This document shows, one piece after another, positions 18,463 through 27,453 of a DNA stretch of 64,000 nucleotides. Every line of letters starts with the position of its first letter. The first letter of the stretch is position 1. This DNA is from Cellvibrionaceae bacterium (GTDB lineage Bacteria; Pseudomonadota; Gammaproteobacteria; Pseudomonadales; Cellvibrionaceae): positions 45,337 to 109,336 of the forward strand of contig JAGKWU010000013.1 in assembly GCA_021151695.1 (NCBI GenBank), given 5' to 3'. The position numbers were made by a program, and so were the translations under genes. The notes beneath the pieces were generated by a model, which was not told the origin of the DNA, did not search any database, and saw only the letters and a program-made list of their open reading frames with translations.

Positions 18463-19692
18463 TTATTTATCATTCACAATTTTTTGTACGATCAAACTGC
18501 CCACCATATCGCCTTCAACATTTACCGTCGTACGGAAGGTATCCAGTATGCGATCTATGGGCAGCAGAATGGCGATGGCCTCCACGGGCAAACCAACAGA
18601 TTGCAACACCAATACCATAGTCACCATACCGGCGCTGGGAATGCCCGGCGCGCCCATAGCAGCAATCATCGCCGTACAAAACACAATCATCTGTTGCGCA
18701 AAACTTAATTCAATACCCGCGAGATTGGCGATAAACAAGGCCGCTGCAGCTTCATAAAGCGCAGTGCCATCCATGTTGAGTGTTGCTCCCATAGGCACGA
18801 CAAAACCGACAATATCCTTAGGGACTTTTAAATTTTCTTCAGTACAACGCAGCGTCACCGGCATAGTGGCGTTGCTGGAGCTGGTGGCAAAGGCGGTGAC
18901 CAGCGCTTCGCGCGCACCACGCCAAAACCAGAGCGGGGATTTTTTGGTGATAAGGTAGAGAATCGTCGGCAATACCACCGCACCATGGAAAACCGTGAGC
19001 GAGATAATGATGACGATAAATTCCGCCAGGGTTCCCAACAGCTCGGTATTTTGTGTGGCTACAAGCTTGGTGAGCAACGCAAAAATTCCCAGCGGCGCTA
19101 TGTACATTACCCAGCCGATAATCCGCATCATCAAATCGGCAAACTCGTCAAACAGGTTCACAACATTTTTATAGCGGTCACCACCCAGCACCAGCGCAAT
19201 GCCCAGCAGCAACGCAAACATCACCACTGCCATAACGTCGCTTTTGGCCAGGGCTGTAAAAGGGTTTTGAAACAAGCTGTGCAAAAACTGTTGCAGGAAT
19301 TCTCCCGGCGCCAGCTTTTCGTACTGAAACTTTTCCATAGCTTGCTGGAACATCGCCAAATGCAATCCTTCACCTGGCTTTAATACATTCATTACCACCA
19401 GGGCTTCAAACATTGCCAGCGACATGGAGAACACAAAAAAAATCGCTGTTGTTTTCCAAACCTTGTGAATATGGTGATGGGCTTTAAGATTGGCGACGCC
19501 GACTACCAGCGATGAAAACACCAGCGGTATCAGCACCATTTTGAGCAGATCCACAAACAAGCTGGCCAGCAGGTTAGTGCCATAAAGTGCAGTTTCACGC
19601 AGATGCGAAGCATCGCCGGTGAGTTTAAGCAAGGCACCTGCAATCAGCCCCGCAATGGCGCCTATTAAAATTTGGGTATTGAGGCTCGGCAT
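18463..19692 (-). CDS. Dicarboxylate/amino acid:cation symporter (DAACS, GltP/DctA type)
   Basis: Transporter of about 409 residues that couples H+ or Na+ to uptake of glutamate/aspartate or C4-dicarboxylates. Family signatures are clear: the serine-rich loop ATSSSNATMPVT (hairpin HP1), the NMDGTALYEA motif of TM7 and the HP2 region AMGAPGIPSAG. The TM8 segment ends PIDRILDTFRTTVNVEGD. The ATG at 19692 has AAAGGA 7 bases upstream; a TTG two codons earlier is possible. The specific substrate cannot be decided here. Confidence 0.93.
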   Translation of the reverse strand: MPSLNTQILIGAIAGLIAGALLKLTGDASHLRETALYGTNLLASLFVDLLKMVLIPLVFSSLVVGVANLKAHHHIHKVWKTTAIFFVFSMSLAMFEALVVMNVLKPGEGLHLAMFQQAMEKFQYEKLAPGEFLQQFLHSLFQNPFTALAKSDVMAVVMFALLLGIALVLGGDRYKNVVNLFDEFADLMMRIIGWVMYIAPLGIFALLTKLVATQNTELLGTLAEFIVIIISLTVFHGAVVLPTILYLITKKSPLWFWRGAREALVTAFATSSSNATMPVTLRCTEENLKVPKDIVGFVVPMGATLNMDGTALYEAAAALFIANLAGIELSFAQQMIVFCTAMIAAMGAPGIPSAGMVTMVLVLQSVGLPVEAIAILLPIDRILDTFRTTVNVEGDMVGSLIVQKIVNDK

Positions 19693-19713
19693 AATCAATC
19701 CTTTAAGGCGACC

Positions 19714-20346
19714 TTAATTGATATAACCCATACGCACATGTTTCTCTTCCACGATGCGACGGTCATTTTCGTAAAGATCAATTTCATGGGCAGCGCGACC
19801 GGAGTTATATTCCAGCCGGCGATTATCCGCTTCCAGTTCGTCAATACGACGCATGCTGTAACGGCGCTCCTGTTCGTTGTTGCTATTTACTACATCGCGT
19901 TTCAAACGTGAAATTTCATTGTAGTTGTTATCGATTTGCGAATTGTTACTGCTGATTTGATTTTCCAACTCATCAATTTTATGTTCGATGTTGTACAGCT
20001 CTTGCCCATCGCGATAAGCGCGCAAAAATTTATCTTCCAACTCTACCGGACAAATGCCATTGTACGAAGCGCCTTTGCGACCTTCGCTATAACCTTTTGC
20101 AGGTACGCAATAAAGGCGAGCGCCTTTGTTGTGGCCTTGGCGATAGGCTTTCATATCAGGTTCAATCTTCACCCGCGCGCACGCTTTGCCATGTTCAATC
20201 ACGCGGTCGAGTGGATAGCCTTGGGTTGCGTCTTCCACACCTTTCAAATACCAATCGGCATGCTGGCACTCTTCCTTGCTCATGGTGGCGCAGCCGGATA
20301 ATAAAATCGCGAGCGTTACTGCTAAAAATAGGGACGTTGCTTTCAT
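19714..20346 (-). CDS. DUF2799 lipoprotein
   Basis: 210-residue lipoprotein with lipobox LLSGC at residues 15-19. The N-terminal half carries DUF2799 traits: C..ADWYLKGVEDATQGYPLDR, AYRQGHNKGARLYC, and GASYNGICP followed by YRDGQ. The C-terminal half (about 120-205) is a charged coiled coil with repeated ISRLKRDV and RIDELEADNRRLE heptads. Function of the family is unknown. It lies 21 bp upstream of the symporter gene and 17 bp downstream of pbpC, all in the same direction. Confidence 0.85.
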   Translation of the reverse strand: MKATSLFLAVTLAILLSGCATMSKEECQHADWYLKGVEDATQGYPLDRVIEHGKACARVKIEPDMKAYRQGHNKGARLYCVPAKGYSEGRKGASYNGICPVELEDKFLRAYRDGQELYNIEHKIDELENQISSNNSQIDNNYNEISRLKRDVVNSNNEQERRYSMRRIDELEADNRRLEYNSGRAAHEIDLYENDRRIVEEKHVRMGYIN

Positions 20347-20363
20347 TTTTTATCGTTCCGCTT

Positions 20364-22760
20364 TTATCGTTCTGTTAATTTTTTTTCGTCTTCACCCAGC
20401 ACCTTAAACCAGCGCACCAGCTTGTAACCCTGCTCATCCAACAGCAACAGTTTGTGCATACCTGGCTCCAATGCCACCGTCTGCTCGTGAAAAACTTTGG
20501 TCTCGCCCAAATAGCGATCATCCAGATGCCAGAAAATTTTCGCCGCCTGGTGGCGATGCACAGCACGCAGTAGTGCGCGCGTGCGCTGGCCATTTAAATC
20601 CACCGGCAAATAAATGCGACTGGTTTCGTGGGGGTAGAGTAAATCCATCGGCTCGTCATCGTCCACCTCGGCCAATTGTGCCACGCAATCAGCGCGCCAG
20701 CTGGGCAGCGAGCGGTAATCGCTGTGATGCTGACGCCAGAAATACTCCTGCGCCGCCGGCAACACAAACCAATCCTGGCCGCGCATATTATTCACGCTTT
20801 CGCAACCGGAGTGCACGCGCAAATCTTTAATCGGATCAAGATGCACGCGTTTATGATAAGGCGTGACGGTTTCGTAGTGGCTATCTTCGGGAATATCCTG
20901 CTCGACAGCCACACACTGGCCGCCCGCAAGATAACCATCATCCGCGCACACATTCACTTGCTTGAGCGCATGCACAGGCTTGGTCAACCACTGGCTGCTG
21001 CCGAGCAAATCAAACACATCAAACAGCACGGGCGCTGCGCTGGTAGAACCTGTGAGTGCCGGTGCCGGCTCACCACCGGCATTGCCCGCCCATACCCCCA
21101 CGGTATAGCGACCATTGCTACCAATCGCCCAGGCATCACGCAGGCCATAACTGGTTCCGGTTTTCCAGGCGATGGTTTGGCTGCTTTGGTATTCGCGCCA
21201 CTGCGCGTCATTGCCGGGGCGTGCCACTTCAATCAATGCTTGCAGCGTGAGCCAGGCCGCGCCCTGCCGAATAATCGGCAACTGTTGCCGTGTCGCTTTT
21301 GCTTCCGATTGCAGGAGAGCAATATTCGCCGGCAAGCGCGCAAAACTACCGTTGCCAGCGGTGTAGGTCATACGAGCATAAATACCGCTGATATCCCACA
21401 GGCTGCCTTCAGCTCCGCCGAGGATCAGCGTCAAACCATAATCATCCGCAGGGCGAAATAAGGTCGTCATACCGAGTTTTTGCAATTGCTGCTGCAAGCG
21501 ATTCACACCGTATTGCCGCAACATATGCACTGCGGGAATATTCAGCGATTGCGCCAACGCCTGACGCGCCGGCACAGCACCGCGAAATTGCCGATCAAAA
21601 TTTTGCGGCGTAAAGCTGCCAAATTGAGTGGGGACATCCGGCACCAGCGTGCTCGGTAATAATTCGCTATCTTGCAGCATGGATGCATAGAGCAATGGCT
21701 TTAAAATACTGCCGGTAGAACGAGGGCGATTGATGATGTCCACATCCGGTGAGTTCTGCACTGCTTTTTGCCAGGCCTGGTTGCCAACATAAGCAATGGT
21801 TTGCAAACTCTCGTGATCAATCACTAACACTGCGAGATTATTAATCCCTTCACTCGCTAAACGCGGTGCGTGGCGCGCAGTAATTTCCTGCGTGCGCTTT
21901 TGTAGTGAATAATCCAGGGTGGATTGCAAAATAGGTAGGTCGGGATTACTGCCACTTAGACGCGTTAACAAATGGGGTGCCAGTTGCGGCATTGGCTGAG
22001 GTTTTTCGGGCAAGGGCTCCAACAGCGCTAATTGCAAATCCAGTTCATTGATAATTTTTTTATTGTGTAATTTGTGCAGCAACCTATCGCGTTTTTGTTG
22101 CAGCAATTCACGCTGCAAGCCCAAATGCATCATGGATGGACTATTGGGCAACACCGCCAGCACAGCGGCCTCCGCCCAAGAGAGCTGCTCAGGTGCGCGC
22201 CCAAAATATCGCCAGGCCGCCGCATGCAAACCAATAATATTGCCGCCAAAAGGCGCGTGGTTGGCGTAATCGCGCAATATTTCATCTTTACTAAAACGCC
22301 ACTCCAATTGAGCCGCGATAAACGCCTCGCACAACTTGCTCCACAAATTGCGTGGCGGCTGTTCCTCATTTGATTCCTGCCGCAACATACGCGCTAACTG
22401 CATAGTGATAGTACTACCACCACTCACCACCCTGCCCTTGCGAATATTACTCAGCGCCGCCCGCCCAATCGCCGACACATCCAAACCCGCATGCTGATAA
22501 AACCGCTGATCCTCAAACGCCAGAACAGCTTGCACATACTTAGCCGGCAACTGCTCAACCGGCGCAAAGCGCCATTGGTGGTCGCTGGCAATCTGCGCGC
22601 CCAACAACTGGCCATCGCGCGCTAATAAAACGCGCGCGTAGTTTTGTTCGTGGGTGGATTTTGGAGGGGGGAGGAATTGCAGGGAAAGCACAAATGACAC
22701 CAATAATGCGAGTATTGGCAGTATGTATTTAGCAATAATTTTTAAAGTAGGTTTACGCAA
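20364..22760 (-). CDS. pbpC: Penicillin-binding protein 1C
   Basis: Bifunctional class A-type PBP of 798 residues. It has an N-terminal membrane anchor (about 8-26) and a GT51 glycosyltransferase domain with LAFEDQRFYQHAGLD and GGSTITMQLARML (about 80-145). The transpeptidase domain has SILK (catalytic Ser, in STGSILKPLLY), SLN, and KTGTSYGLRDAWAIG; a C-terminal BiPBP_C-like domain ends the protein. PBP1C is usually paired with a YfhM-type alpha-2-macroglobulin; here that gene lies 7.7 kb upstream in the same orientation. The start appears to be TTG 22760 with no visible Shine-Dalgarno, so the N-terminus is uncertain. Confidence 0.93.
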   Translation of the reverse strand: MRKPTLKIIAKYILPILALLVSFVLSLQFLPPPKSTHEQNYARVLLARDGQLLGAQIASDHQWRFAPVEQLPAKYVQAVLAFEDQRFYQHAGLDVSAIGRAALSNIRKGRVVSGGSTITMQLARMLRQESNEEQPPRNLWSKLCEAFIAAQLEWRFSKDEILRDYANHAPFGGNIIGLHAAAWRYFGRAPEQLSWAEAAVLAVLPNSPSMMHLGLQRELLQQKRDRLLHKLHNKKIINELDLQLALLEPLPEKPQPMPQLAPHLLTRLSGSNPDLPILQSTLDYSLQKRTQEITARHAPRLASEGINNLAVLVIDHESLQTIAYVGNQAWQKAVQNSPDVDIINRPRSTGSILKPLLYASMLQDSELLPSTLVPDVPTQFGSFTPQNFDRQFRGAVPARQALAQSLNIPAVHMLRQYGVNRLQQQLQKLGMTTLFRPADDYGLTLILGGAEGSLWDISGIYARMTYTAGNGSFARLPANIALLQSEAKATRQQLPIIRQGAAWLTLQALIEVARPGNDAQWREYQSSQTIAWKTGTSYGLRDAWAIGSNGRYTVGVWAGNAGGEPAPALTGSTSAAPVLFDVFDLLGSSQWLTKPVHALKQVNVCADDGYLAGGQCVAVEQDIPEDSHYETVTPYHKRVHLDPIKDLRVHSGCESVNNMRGQDWFVLPAAQEYFWRQHHSDYRSLPSWRADCVAQLAEVDDDEPMDLLYPHETSRIYLPVDLNGQRTRALLRAVHRHQAAKIFWHLDDRYLGETKVFHEQTVALEPGMHKLLLLDEQGYKLVRWFKVLGEDEKKLTER

Positions 22761-22835
22761 AATAAATTTTATTCGATAAGCTATATGTAATAGATCCAGG
22801 AAAATTCCCTATATTAACAACCAACTCATACGCTC

Positions 22836-23192
22836 TCATCCAATAATCTGCTGTCGGATCTTTTTAGGTAACCGTAAAAAAGCATTGTTGTAAGACCACG
22901 CAATTAATTCCTTTAAATAGTCGGCATCTATTGAAGATACATCAACCACCGTAACCCAATGGAATCGATGCATATATCTGGCAGGTTTAATGCCTGGCTG
23001 GTCCGTTAATTCGAGAAATCGATCCGGCGTAACTCTGAAGCTAAACCGCCAGCGCTCAGGTTCGCTGGTTTTGAAATAGGCAAAAAATTTATCGCCCACG
23101 TAGTAAGTCAGCACATTTGAAGGCTCACCCGATTCCTTTTCCGTTGCACCGGGAAAAGTCAGGCAATATTTTTTAACTGATTCTATATCCAT
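22836..23192 (-). CDS. MmcQ/YjbR family protein
   Basis: 118 residues of the MmcQ/YjbR family, a small double-wing fold often called DNA-binding by similarity. Typical markers are CLTFPGATEKESGEPSN near the start, VGDKFFAYF, the central FRVTPDRFLELTDQPGI, and HWVTVVD followed by ELIAWSYNNAF near the end. It is the first gene upstream of pbpC, but the gap and repeat-rich surroundings argue against a functional link. Confidence 0.88.
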   Translation of the reverse strand: MDIESVKKYCLTFPGATEKESGEPSNVLTYYVGDKFFAYFKTSEPERWRFSFRVTPDRFLELTDQPGIKPARYMHRFHWVTVVDVSSIDADYLKELIAWSYNNAFLRLPKKIRQQIIG

Positions 23193-23242
23193 GCTAATAA
23201 CTTCCCTCCTGAGTACATACTTATATTTTTAACAGGAAATTT

Positions 23243-23323
23243 GTAGGGCGTATTCAAAGCGAAGCGTAATACGCCGGACGCATAACTTACGGCGCAGCAC
23301 GCTCCGCTTTAGCTGCGCCCTAC
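23243..23323. repeat. GTAGGGCG-type palindromic repeat, copy A
   Basis: Ends are inverted (GTAGGGCG and CGCCCTAC), with internal AAAGCGAAGCGTA and TACGGCGCA blocks. The same blocks recur in the copy at 28855-28985. Confidence 0.75.
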
Positions 23324-23333
23324 GTAATCTCCA

Positions 23334-24011
23334 CTACGATGCTTTTGCAGGCTTTTCACAACTACTAAAAACCACTTTACTTGGCTCAGTTACTTCACCG
23401 GCATTAATTTCTTTTGAAAAACGTTCCCAAGTCATTTTTTCTAGGTGCTGGTAAGTCTCGTTACCCGGCCAATATTTGTTAAGTATCTGCAGTTGCTTAT
23501 AAGCAGCAGGTATTTTTCCCTGATAGTAGAACGCAAAAAATAAACCTCTCTGGGCCACTTCATTAGGTTCACTTCCCGAAAGGCATTGCGCTGCTATAAA
23601 CAAGTTCATCGCCTTTTCGGAATACTCTGGCCCCGTATTGACGTACATATTACCTAACTCAAGAACACCAGCTATATGATTGGGGTTGAGTGTAAGAAGC
23701 AACTTTAAATCAGCCTCAGCTCCCTTCCATGCGTCCTGATAATCCATGTTATGTCCCATCGACTGCAGGTTTCCGCGTTGAAAGAGCAAGGCTTCACTTT
23801 TGGGCTGCTTCGCCAACTGCTTATCCAGCTCCGCCTTGGTGGACTCATATAAGCTCACCACATGCTTTTTGGTTGTTTCTGAATCGATATTTGGGGGATA
23901 GCCGCCAATATATTTTTCCAATTCCGAAATGCTTTGGTCCACTTCAACCGCGAAGCAATTCATCGAAAGCAAAAGCGCAATCACACAACAAACTATTGAA
24001 TTACTTTTCAC
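23334..24011 (-). CDS. Exported TPR-like hypothetical protein
   Basis: 225 residues from GTG 24011 (AGGGGA upstream). The first 20 residues form a signal peptide (IVCCVIALLLSMNCFA). The mature part is helical with tetratricopeptide-like pairs: LLTLNPNHIAGVLELGNMYVNTG, AMNLFIAAQCLSGSEPNEVAQ and YKQLQILNKYWPGNETYQHLEKM. Two late Cys residues are present. The frame continues upstream of the GTG but without a signal-like start. Base composition is AT-richer than the conserved genes around the island. No specific function can be given. Confidence 0.65.
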   Translation of the reverse strand: MKSNSIVCCVIALLLSMNCFAVEVDQSISELEKYIGGYPPNIDSETTKKHVVSLYESTKAELDKQLAKQPKSEALLFQRGNLQSMGHNMDYQDAWKGAEADLKLLLTLNPNHIAGVLELGNMYVNTGPEYSEKAMNLFIAAQCLSGSEPNEVAQRGLFFAFYYQGKIPAAYKQLQILNKYWPGNETYQHLEKMTWERFSKEINAGEVTEPSKVVFSSCEKPAKAS

Positions 24012-24447
24012 AAAAAATCCCCTATAAATTGTCACTACACCTAAAACCCAACACCTAGTACGGAGCCTTAGTCTGGAAACGATATTTGACCACAAGACTA
24101 TCAGAGCCATCTAGCAAAACAGCCGTTTATTCTGTAAAGCGTTGCATCAGATTTCAAAGTACCAAGCCCATCTATCAAAGTTGACAGCCCCAAACCCATC
24201 CTCTACCCTGCCCGCGCCTTGGCAAAAAACCATGGTCGGGACTACTACCCCCGAAAGCAAGCACCGGCACAAAATTTCAGGAATTTTGTGCCCTCGTACA
24301 GTCACGCCTGTGTTATGGCGGCTGGGCGGGGCCGCCTTCGGGTGGGCCGGTGTTGGTGTTGGGCCGGTGGTAGTAACCCCGTTCAGTCCGCCCCCATGAA
24401 TTACTACCTCCTGGTGGCGGTTATCAACCAACGCTGGAGATTGTTTT
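24012..24447. other. Gene-poor region with structured leader of a broken gene
   Basis: No credible gene in the first 300 bases. Before the frameshifted gene at 24448 there is a GC-rich inverted repeat, GGCGGC (24317-24322) with GCCGCC (24331-24336). A 10-base direct repeat TGGGCCGGTG occurs at 24343-24352 and again at 24360-24369. A 19-codon ORF (ATG 24396, stop 24453-24455) overlaps the next start and could act as a coupled leader peptide, but it has no ribosome site. Confidence 0.4.
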
Positions 24448-24752
24448 ATGGATAATATTACCCCCTTGGTGCACGGCACCAAATCAACCTGCAATATCAC
24501 CCTCAACGAATATCAGCACGCCTATACCTACAAAGCAGCATCAATATCTGCGCGCCTAACGGCAGTCTTTTACAGCATATAGGTTATGAAGTAGAGAAAG
24601 ACGCAACGCACCAGATGCGCGACGAAGTACATCTGATTAGTTGCCTGCTGCACAATATCCACCACGATGTAGATTTGCCACAACAAGCCTTATACGGCCT
24701 TGCGGATTTGATGTACCGGGTACAAGAGTTTTGCGATAAGAATATCAGGTAG
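24448..24752 (+). pseudogene. Frameshifted small gene of unknown family
   Basis: ATG 24448 has GGAG 8 bases upstream and starts MDNITPLVHGTK, reading to about 24530. In that frame a stop comes soon after, but the -1 frame continues smoothly from about 24531 to the TAG at 24750-24752. That frame gives INICAPNGSLLQHIGYEVEK, then MRDEVHLISCLLHNIHHDVDLP and a helical tail. The total of 305 bases is not a multiple of three, as expected for one lost or two gained bases. The restored product would be about 101 residues, helical, with no recognised family. A sequencing error or programmed frameshift would look the same. Confidence 0.55.
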
Positions 24753-24795
24753 ATGGGCAATACAACCGAAGGGATGTGTTGCAAATTAGCGTAAT

Positions 24796-24830
24796 AAAAA
24801 AGGCGAAATCCATGGGACTTCGCCTTTTTT
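24796..24830. terminator. Bidirectional rho-independent terminator
   Basis: A 12-bp perfect stem (AAAAAAGGCGAA with TTCGCCTTTTTT) around an 11-base loop. It has an A-run on one side and a T-run on the other, so it can serve both the cold-shock gene and the broken gene. Confidence 0.9.
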
Positions 24831-24884
24831 ATTTGGTCCCTTATCGGCGATAACCCATAAGAGATTTATCTAAATAGTCAGTAT

Positions 24885-25094
24885 TTAGATAGCCACAATG
24901 TTTTCAGCTTGTGGGCCTTTTTGGCCAGTGGTCACAGTGAAACTCACTTTCTGACCTTCAGCGAGGGTTTTAAAACCTGAGCCGGAGATAGCGCTAAAGT
25001 GAGCAAAAACATCAGGGCCAGATTCTTGTTGAATGAAACCGAAACCTTTAGCTTCGTTAAACCATTTTACGGTGCCAGTAGTAGTCTTAGACAT
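24885..25094 (-). CDS. Cold-shock protein, CspA family
   Basis: 69-residue single cold-shock domain starting MSKTTTGTVKWFNEAKGFGFI, with RNP1 (KGFGFI) and RNP2 (VFAHFSAI) nucleic-acid-binding motifs intact. The family binds single-stranded RNA/DNA and melts mRNA structure. The frame extends 12 codons upstream, but homologous N-termini begin at ATG 25094. A strong terminator follows the stop. The region before the gene is a likely long 5' leader, as is usual for cspA-type genes. Confidence 0.96.
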   Translation of the reverse strand: MSKTTTGTVKWFNEAKGFGFIQQESGPDVFAHFSAISGSGFKTLAEGQKVSFTVTTGQKGPQAENIVAI

Positions 25095-25425
25095 ATCGTT
25101 AAACCTATTGTACAAAAGTAAGATACCCATATGGGTGCGTGGCTGGAAAATACGGAAATGACTTATGTAGAACAGGACGAATACTAAGATAGGAACTTCG
25201 AAGTGAGGTGCATAAATATAAACGAGCTTTCGAGCTGCAGTGATTTTACAGGTGTTTTGCGTAATGTCAAATCAATTAACCCGATAGAAGCATTAAGATT
25301 GGGAAGCGGCAGAAATACGCCATAAAGCTCTAAGCAAACGAAACGACCTAAAGCCGTTCCGTTATTGGAATTTGGATATATGTATTAAGCCAAAAGGCCA
25401 GGTTGATTATTTAGACAAGCCGATC
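25095..25425. other. Leader/promoter region of the cold-shock gene and flanking gap
   Basis: No gene seen. A 12-base perfect palindrome ACCCATATGGGT lies at 25125-25136, about 30 bases before the cold-shock start, in the expected 5' untranslated region. No clear cold-box or promoter could be picked out. Confidence 0.4.
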
Positions 25426-25614
25426 CTACGCTTTGTCTATCTTGGATAACCGAAAAATATCGAAAATAAATCCCGCTAATGGGAAAACAATAATAAACAT
25501 TATCGCCATCACAAGCTGTATTGAGATATCAAAAAATTGACTAATAAGCCCTGTAAAAGCCACGGAGAGCGATACTGATAGGATAATTATTAATAGCCAC
25601 TTTAGATATTTCAT
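25426..25614 (-). CDS. Small two-helix membrane protein, hypothetical
   Basis: 62 residues with two membrane helices (about 5-25 and 32-52) and a basic/acidic tail. The ribosome site is weak (GGCGAG). No family recognised; real expression is plausible but not proved. Confidence 0.45.
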   Translation of the reverse strand: MKYLKWLLIIILSVSLSVAFTGLISQFFDISIQLVMAIMFIIVFPLAGFIFDIFRLSKIDKA

Positions 25615-25762
25615 TATCGTTAACTCGCCGATTCAATACTGGACTCTATGTTTTTTAACTAACCAAACAAAGCATAGTAAAACATCCCTGTTACTCACAT
25701 CGGCAATTACTACGCTAATTTACCGATGGAGCCAGACCAATCTCACCGACGAATGCTTAACG

Positions 25763-26074
25763 TCAAATTTTCCCACTAAAAAAGGCCCACTGCGCGATAC
25801 CGGCAAGGACACCAATCCCAACCAATGCTTTTTGGCCAATTGGAATATGTTTCCAGGGAATTTGCTCCGTACCATACAAAGCCAAACTCTCCTCCTTCGA
25901 GCTAGGGTAAAGAATCACTGAAACACCTAAAAACGCAAAGAAGGGAAAAAGAAAACTCGCCTTCTCCCAATAGATACCTTCAGTCAATACGGAATACCAT
26001 AAATAACCCGTTCCACCGGCACCAATTGCAAACATCAAAAAACCAATCAACCGAGCCTTGATACGCGAATCCAT
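25763..26074 (-). CDS. Hypothetical three-helix membrane protein
   Basis: 103 residues from ATG 26074, which lies 7 bases after AGGAG; an ATG two codons earlier is too close to it. Hydrophobic segments at about 8-28, 38-55 and 83-100. No family recognised. AT-rich composition fits the surrounding accessory region. Confidence 0.6.
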   Translation of the reverse strand: MDSRIKARLIGFLMFAIGAGGTGYLWYSVLTEGIYWEKASFLFPFFAFLGVSVILYPSSKEESLALYGTEQIPWKHIPIGQKALVGIGVLAGIAQWAFFSGKI

Positions 26075-26239
26075 TTTCATTCTCCTTTGTTTATGTGGTT
26101 TGGGATATATACCTCATATCGCGAGGTTCTGTAGATTATTTAACGGATGGCGGTATTAATCTGAGCTAGGCTTAACATTTTAAAGATGGCTAGCTGCAGT
26201 TTTTTTGCAATTGTAGAATCTAATAGATATACAACATCA

Positions 26240-26347
26240 CGTAGGCTGGGGCGGGTCGCGCAGACTAAGGCTTGTGAAAACAAGCCGCACTATTCCGAAT
26301 TGTTGGGGTGCGCTGCGCTTAGCCTACGCGGCCCGTGCCAACCTACG
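26240..26347. repeat. GTAGGCTGG-type palindromic repeat, copy 1
   Basis: Begins CGTAGGCTGG and ends CCAACCTACG in inverted orientation. Inside it shares TAAGGCTTG, CAAGC and AATTGTTGGGGTGC with the copy at 29424-29539. The 26075-26423 gap holding it contains no gene. Confidence 0.7.
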
Positions 26348-26423
26348 TTTTCTTGGTCATGAACAAGCCATTTCAGTCATAGGGAGCGTCTAATATTTTC
26401 AGGTAGCGTTGTTAAAATTATTA

Positions 26424-26861
26424 TTAAGATTGAGGATAAAATATCGCCTTCGTAGTCTCAAACTCAATCGGCACAGAGGTATGCTGATGCGCGATCAACC
26501 AATTACCATCAACTTTAACCAAGCCCCATGAAAGCCTGTTTTTCATTTTGCGCAACTCAACGCCATCGCTATCAACTGCCCTGTAAGTTACGAACGCATA
26601 CGCAAATCCCAGGCTTTCATTCGCTTCGGCTTTCAATAACTCAATGTCGACTTTCACCTTCTCATTTTCAGGCAATGAGGTTAACCAACCTTTAATGCTG
26701 TTTGACCAATCCGCTTTGGTTTCATATATACCCTTACCCCACAAATCAAACGCGAGGATGCTTTCATGGTAAATATTGGAAAGGGATTCGTAGTCTTTTC
26801 TATACACGCAATCCTCATATGCTGTACAAAGATTGGCTATTGCTGATTCGGCAGTACTCAT
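26424..26861 (-). CDS. SnoaL/NTF2-like (DUF4440-type) protein
   Basis: 145-residue single-domain protein of the NTF2-like superfamily, counted from ATG 26861 with GGAG 6 bases upstream. Visible traits are an N-terminal helix pair (AIANLCTAYEDCVYRKDYESLSNIYHE) and the VTYRAVDSDG and WGLVKVDGNWLIAHQHTS strands that close the cone. Such domains may be catalytic or ligand-binding; nothing here decides. It starts 29 bp after the stop of the upstream exported-protein gene, so may share its transcript. Confidence 0.75.
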   Translation of the reverse strand: MSTAESAIANLCTAYEDCVYRKDYESLSNIYHESILAFDLWGKGIYETKADWSNSIKGWLTSLPENEKVKVDIELLKAEANESLGFAYAFVTYRAVDSDGVELRKMKNRLSWGLVKVDGNWLIAHQHTSVPIEFETTKAIFYPQS

Positions 26862-26890
26862 ATGGGCTCCAAATGTATAAGGTTTCAAGG

Positions 26891-27385
26891 TTATGGCTTA
26901 AGTGTGGGCAGATAAAATTTATCAATTTCACGCTTCATAGATTTATTGGCTCGCTTATATTGATCGATAGTAAGAAACATCCCGCCCAGATCATTACCGC
27001 CGTTTTGTGCGTAAAACTTTACATCTGACGTTGATAGCTGGCTATTCACAATATAAAACAAGACGTATGTAGCGCGTCGCCAGCTGTCAATTTCCTTTTC
27101 ATTAACATTTGGCCCATAAACCGCGAGCGTCTCGCCGCGAAATTTTATGGAATAGCTGGGAGTATCGTTATCCATAACCTCCTCAATTTTTTCAGGATGC
27201 TTCAGGTAGTGCGACAGCTCAGGTTTTATTTTTTCATAGGCTTGCGATATTCCGCCTTCCGCCAGAGCTTCTGCATCGAGCATTATTTCTTTATCATAAT
27301 CTATCTGAAATGACTCATTGGCATTCGCAAGCGCACTTATTGCGATAGCGGAAATTGCCAAAAGTGTTTTGAAGACGTTTTTCAT
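26891..27385 (-). CDS. Exported hypothetical protein
   Basis: 164 residues from ATG 27385 (AAGGA upstream), with a signal peptide (about 1-22, cleavage after ALANA). The mature part is mixed alpha/beta with YSIKFRGETLAVYGPNV and a final amphipathic helix rich in Lys. No family recognised. The frame is open 23 codons further upstream, but those codons run through a GTAGGG-type palindrome and are unlikely to be translated. Confidence 0.65.
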   Translation of the reverse strand: MKNVFKTLLAISAIAISALANANESFQIDYDKEIMLDAEALAEGGISQAYEKIKPELSHYLKHPEKIEEVMDNDTPSYSIKFRGETLAVYGPNVNEKEIDSWRRATYVLFYIVNSQLSTSDVKFYAQNGGNDLGGMFLTIDQYKRANKSMKREIDKFYLPTLKP

Positions 27386-27427
27386 AGGTTTAATCCTTCT
27401 CTCTTGGTCAAGTTCCTTCGTAACAGC

Positions 27428-27453
27428 GCGGGTCAAATGACCCGCCCTACCCA
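27428..27453. repeat. GTAGGGCGGGTCA palindrome at LysR stop codon
   Basis: CGGGTCA (27429-27435) and TGACCCG (27438-27444) form a perfect inverted repeat next to GTAGGG read on the minus strand. The TAG of that string is the stop codon of the LysR gene. Confidence 0.6.

Noticed and set aside
24147..24506. 119-codon minus-strand ORF
   Set aside because: Opposite strand of the structured leader and broken gene; no ribosome site and no protein-like character.
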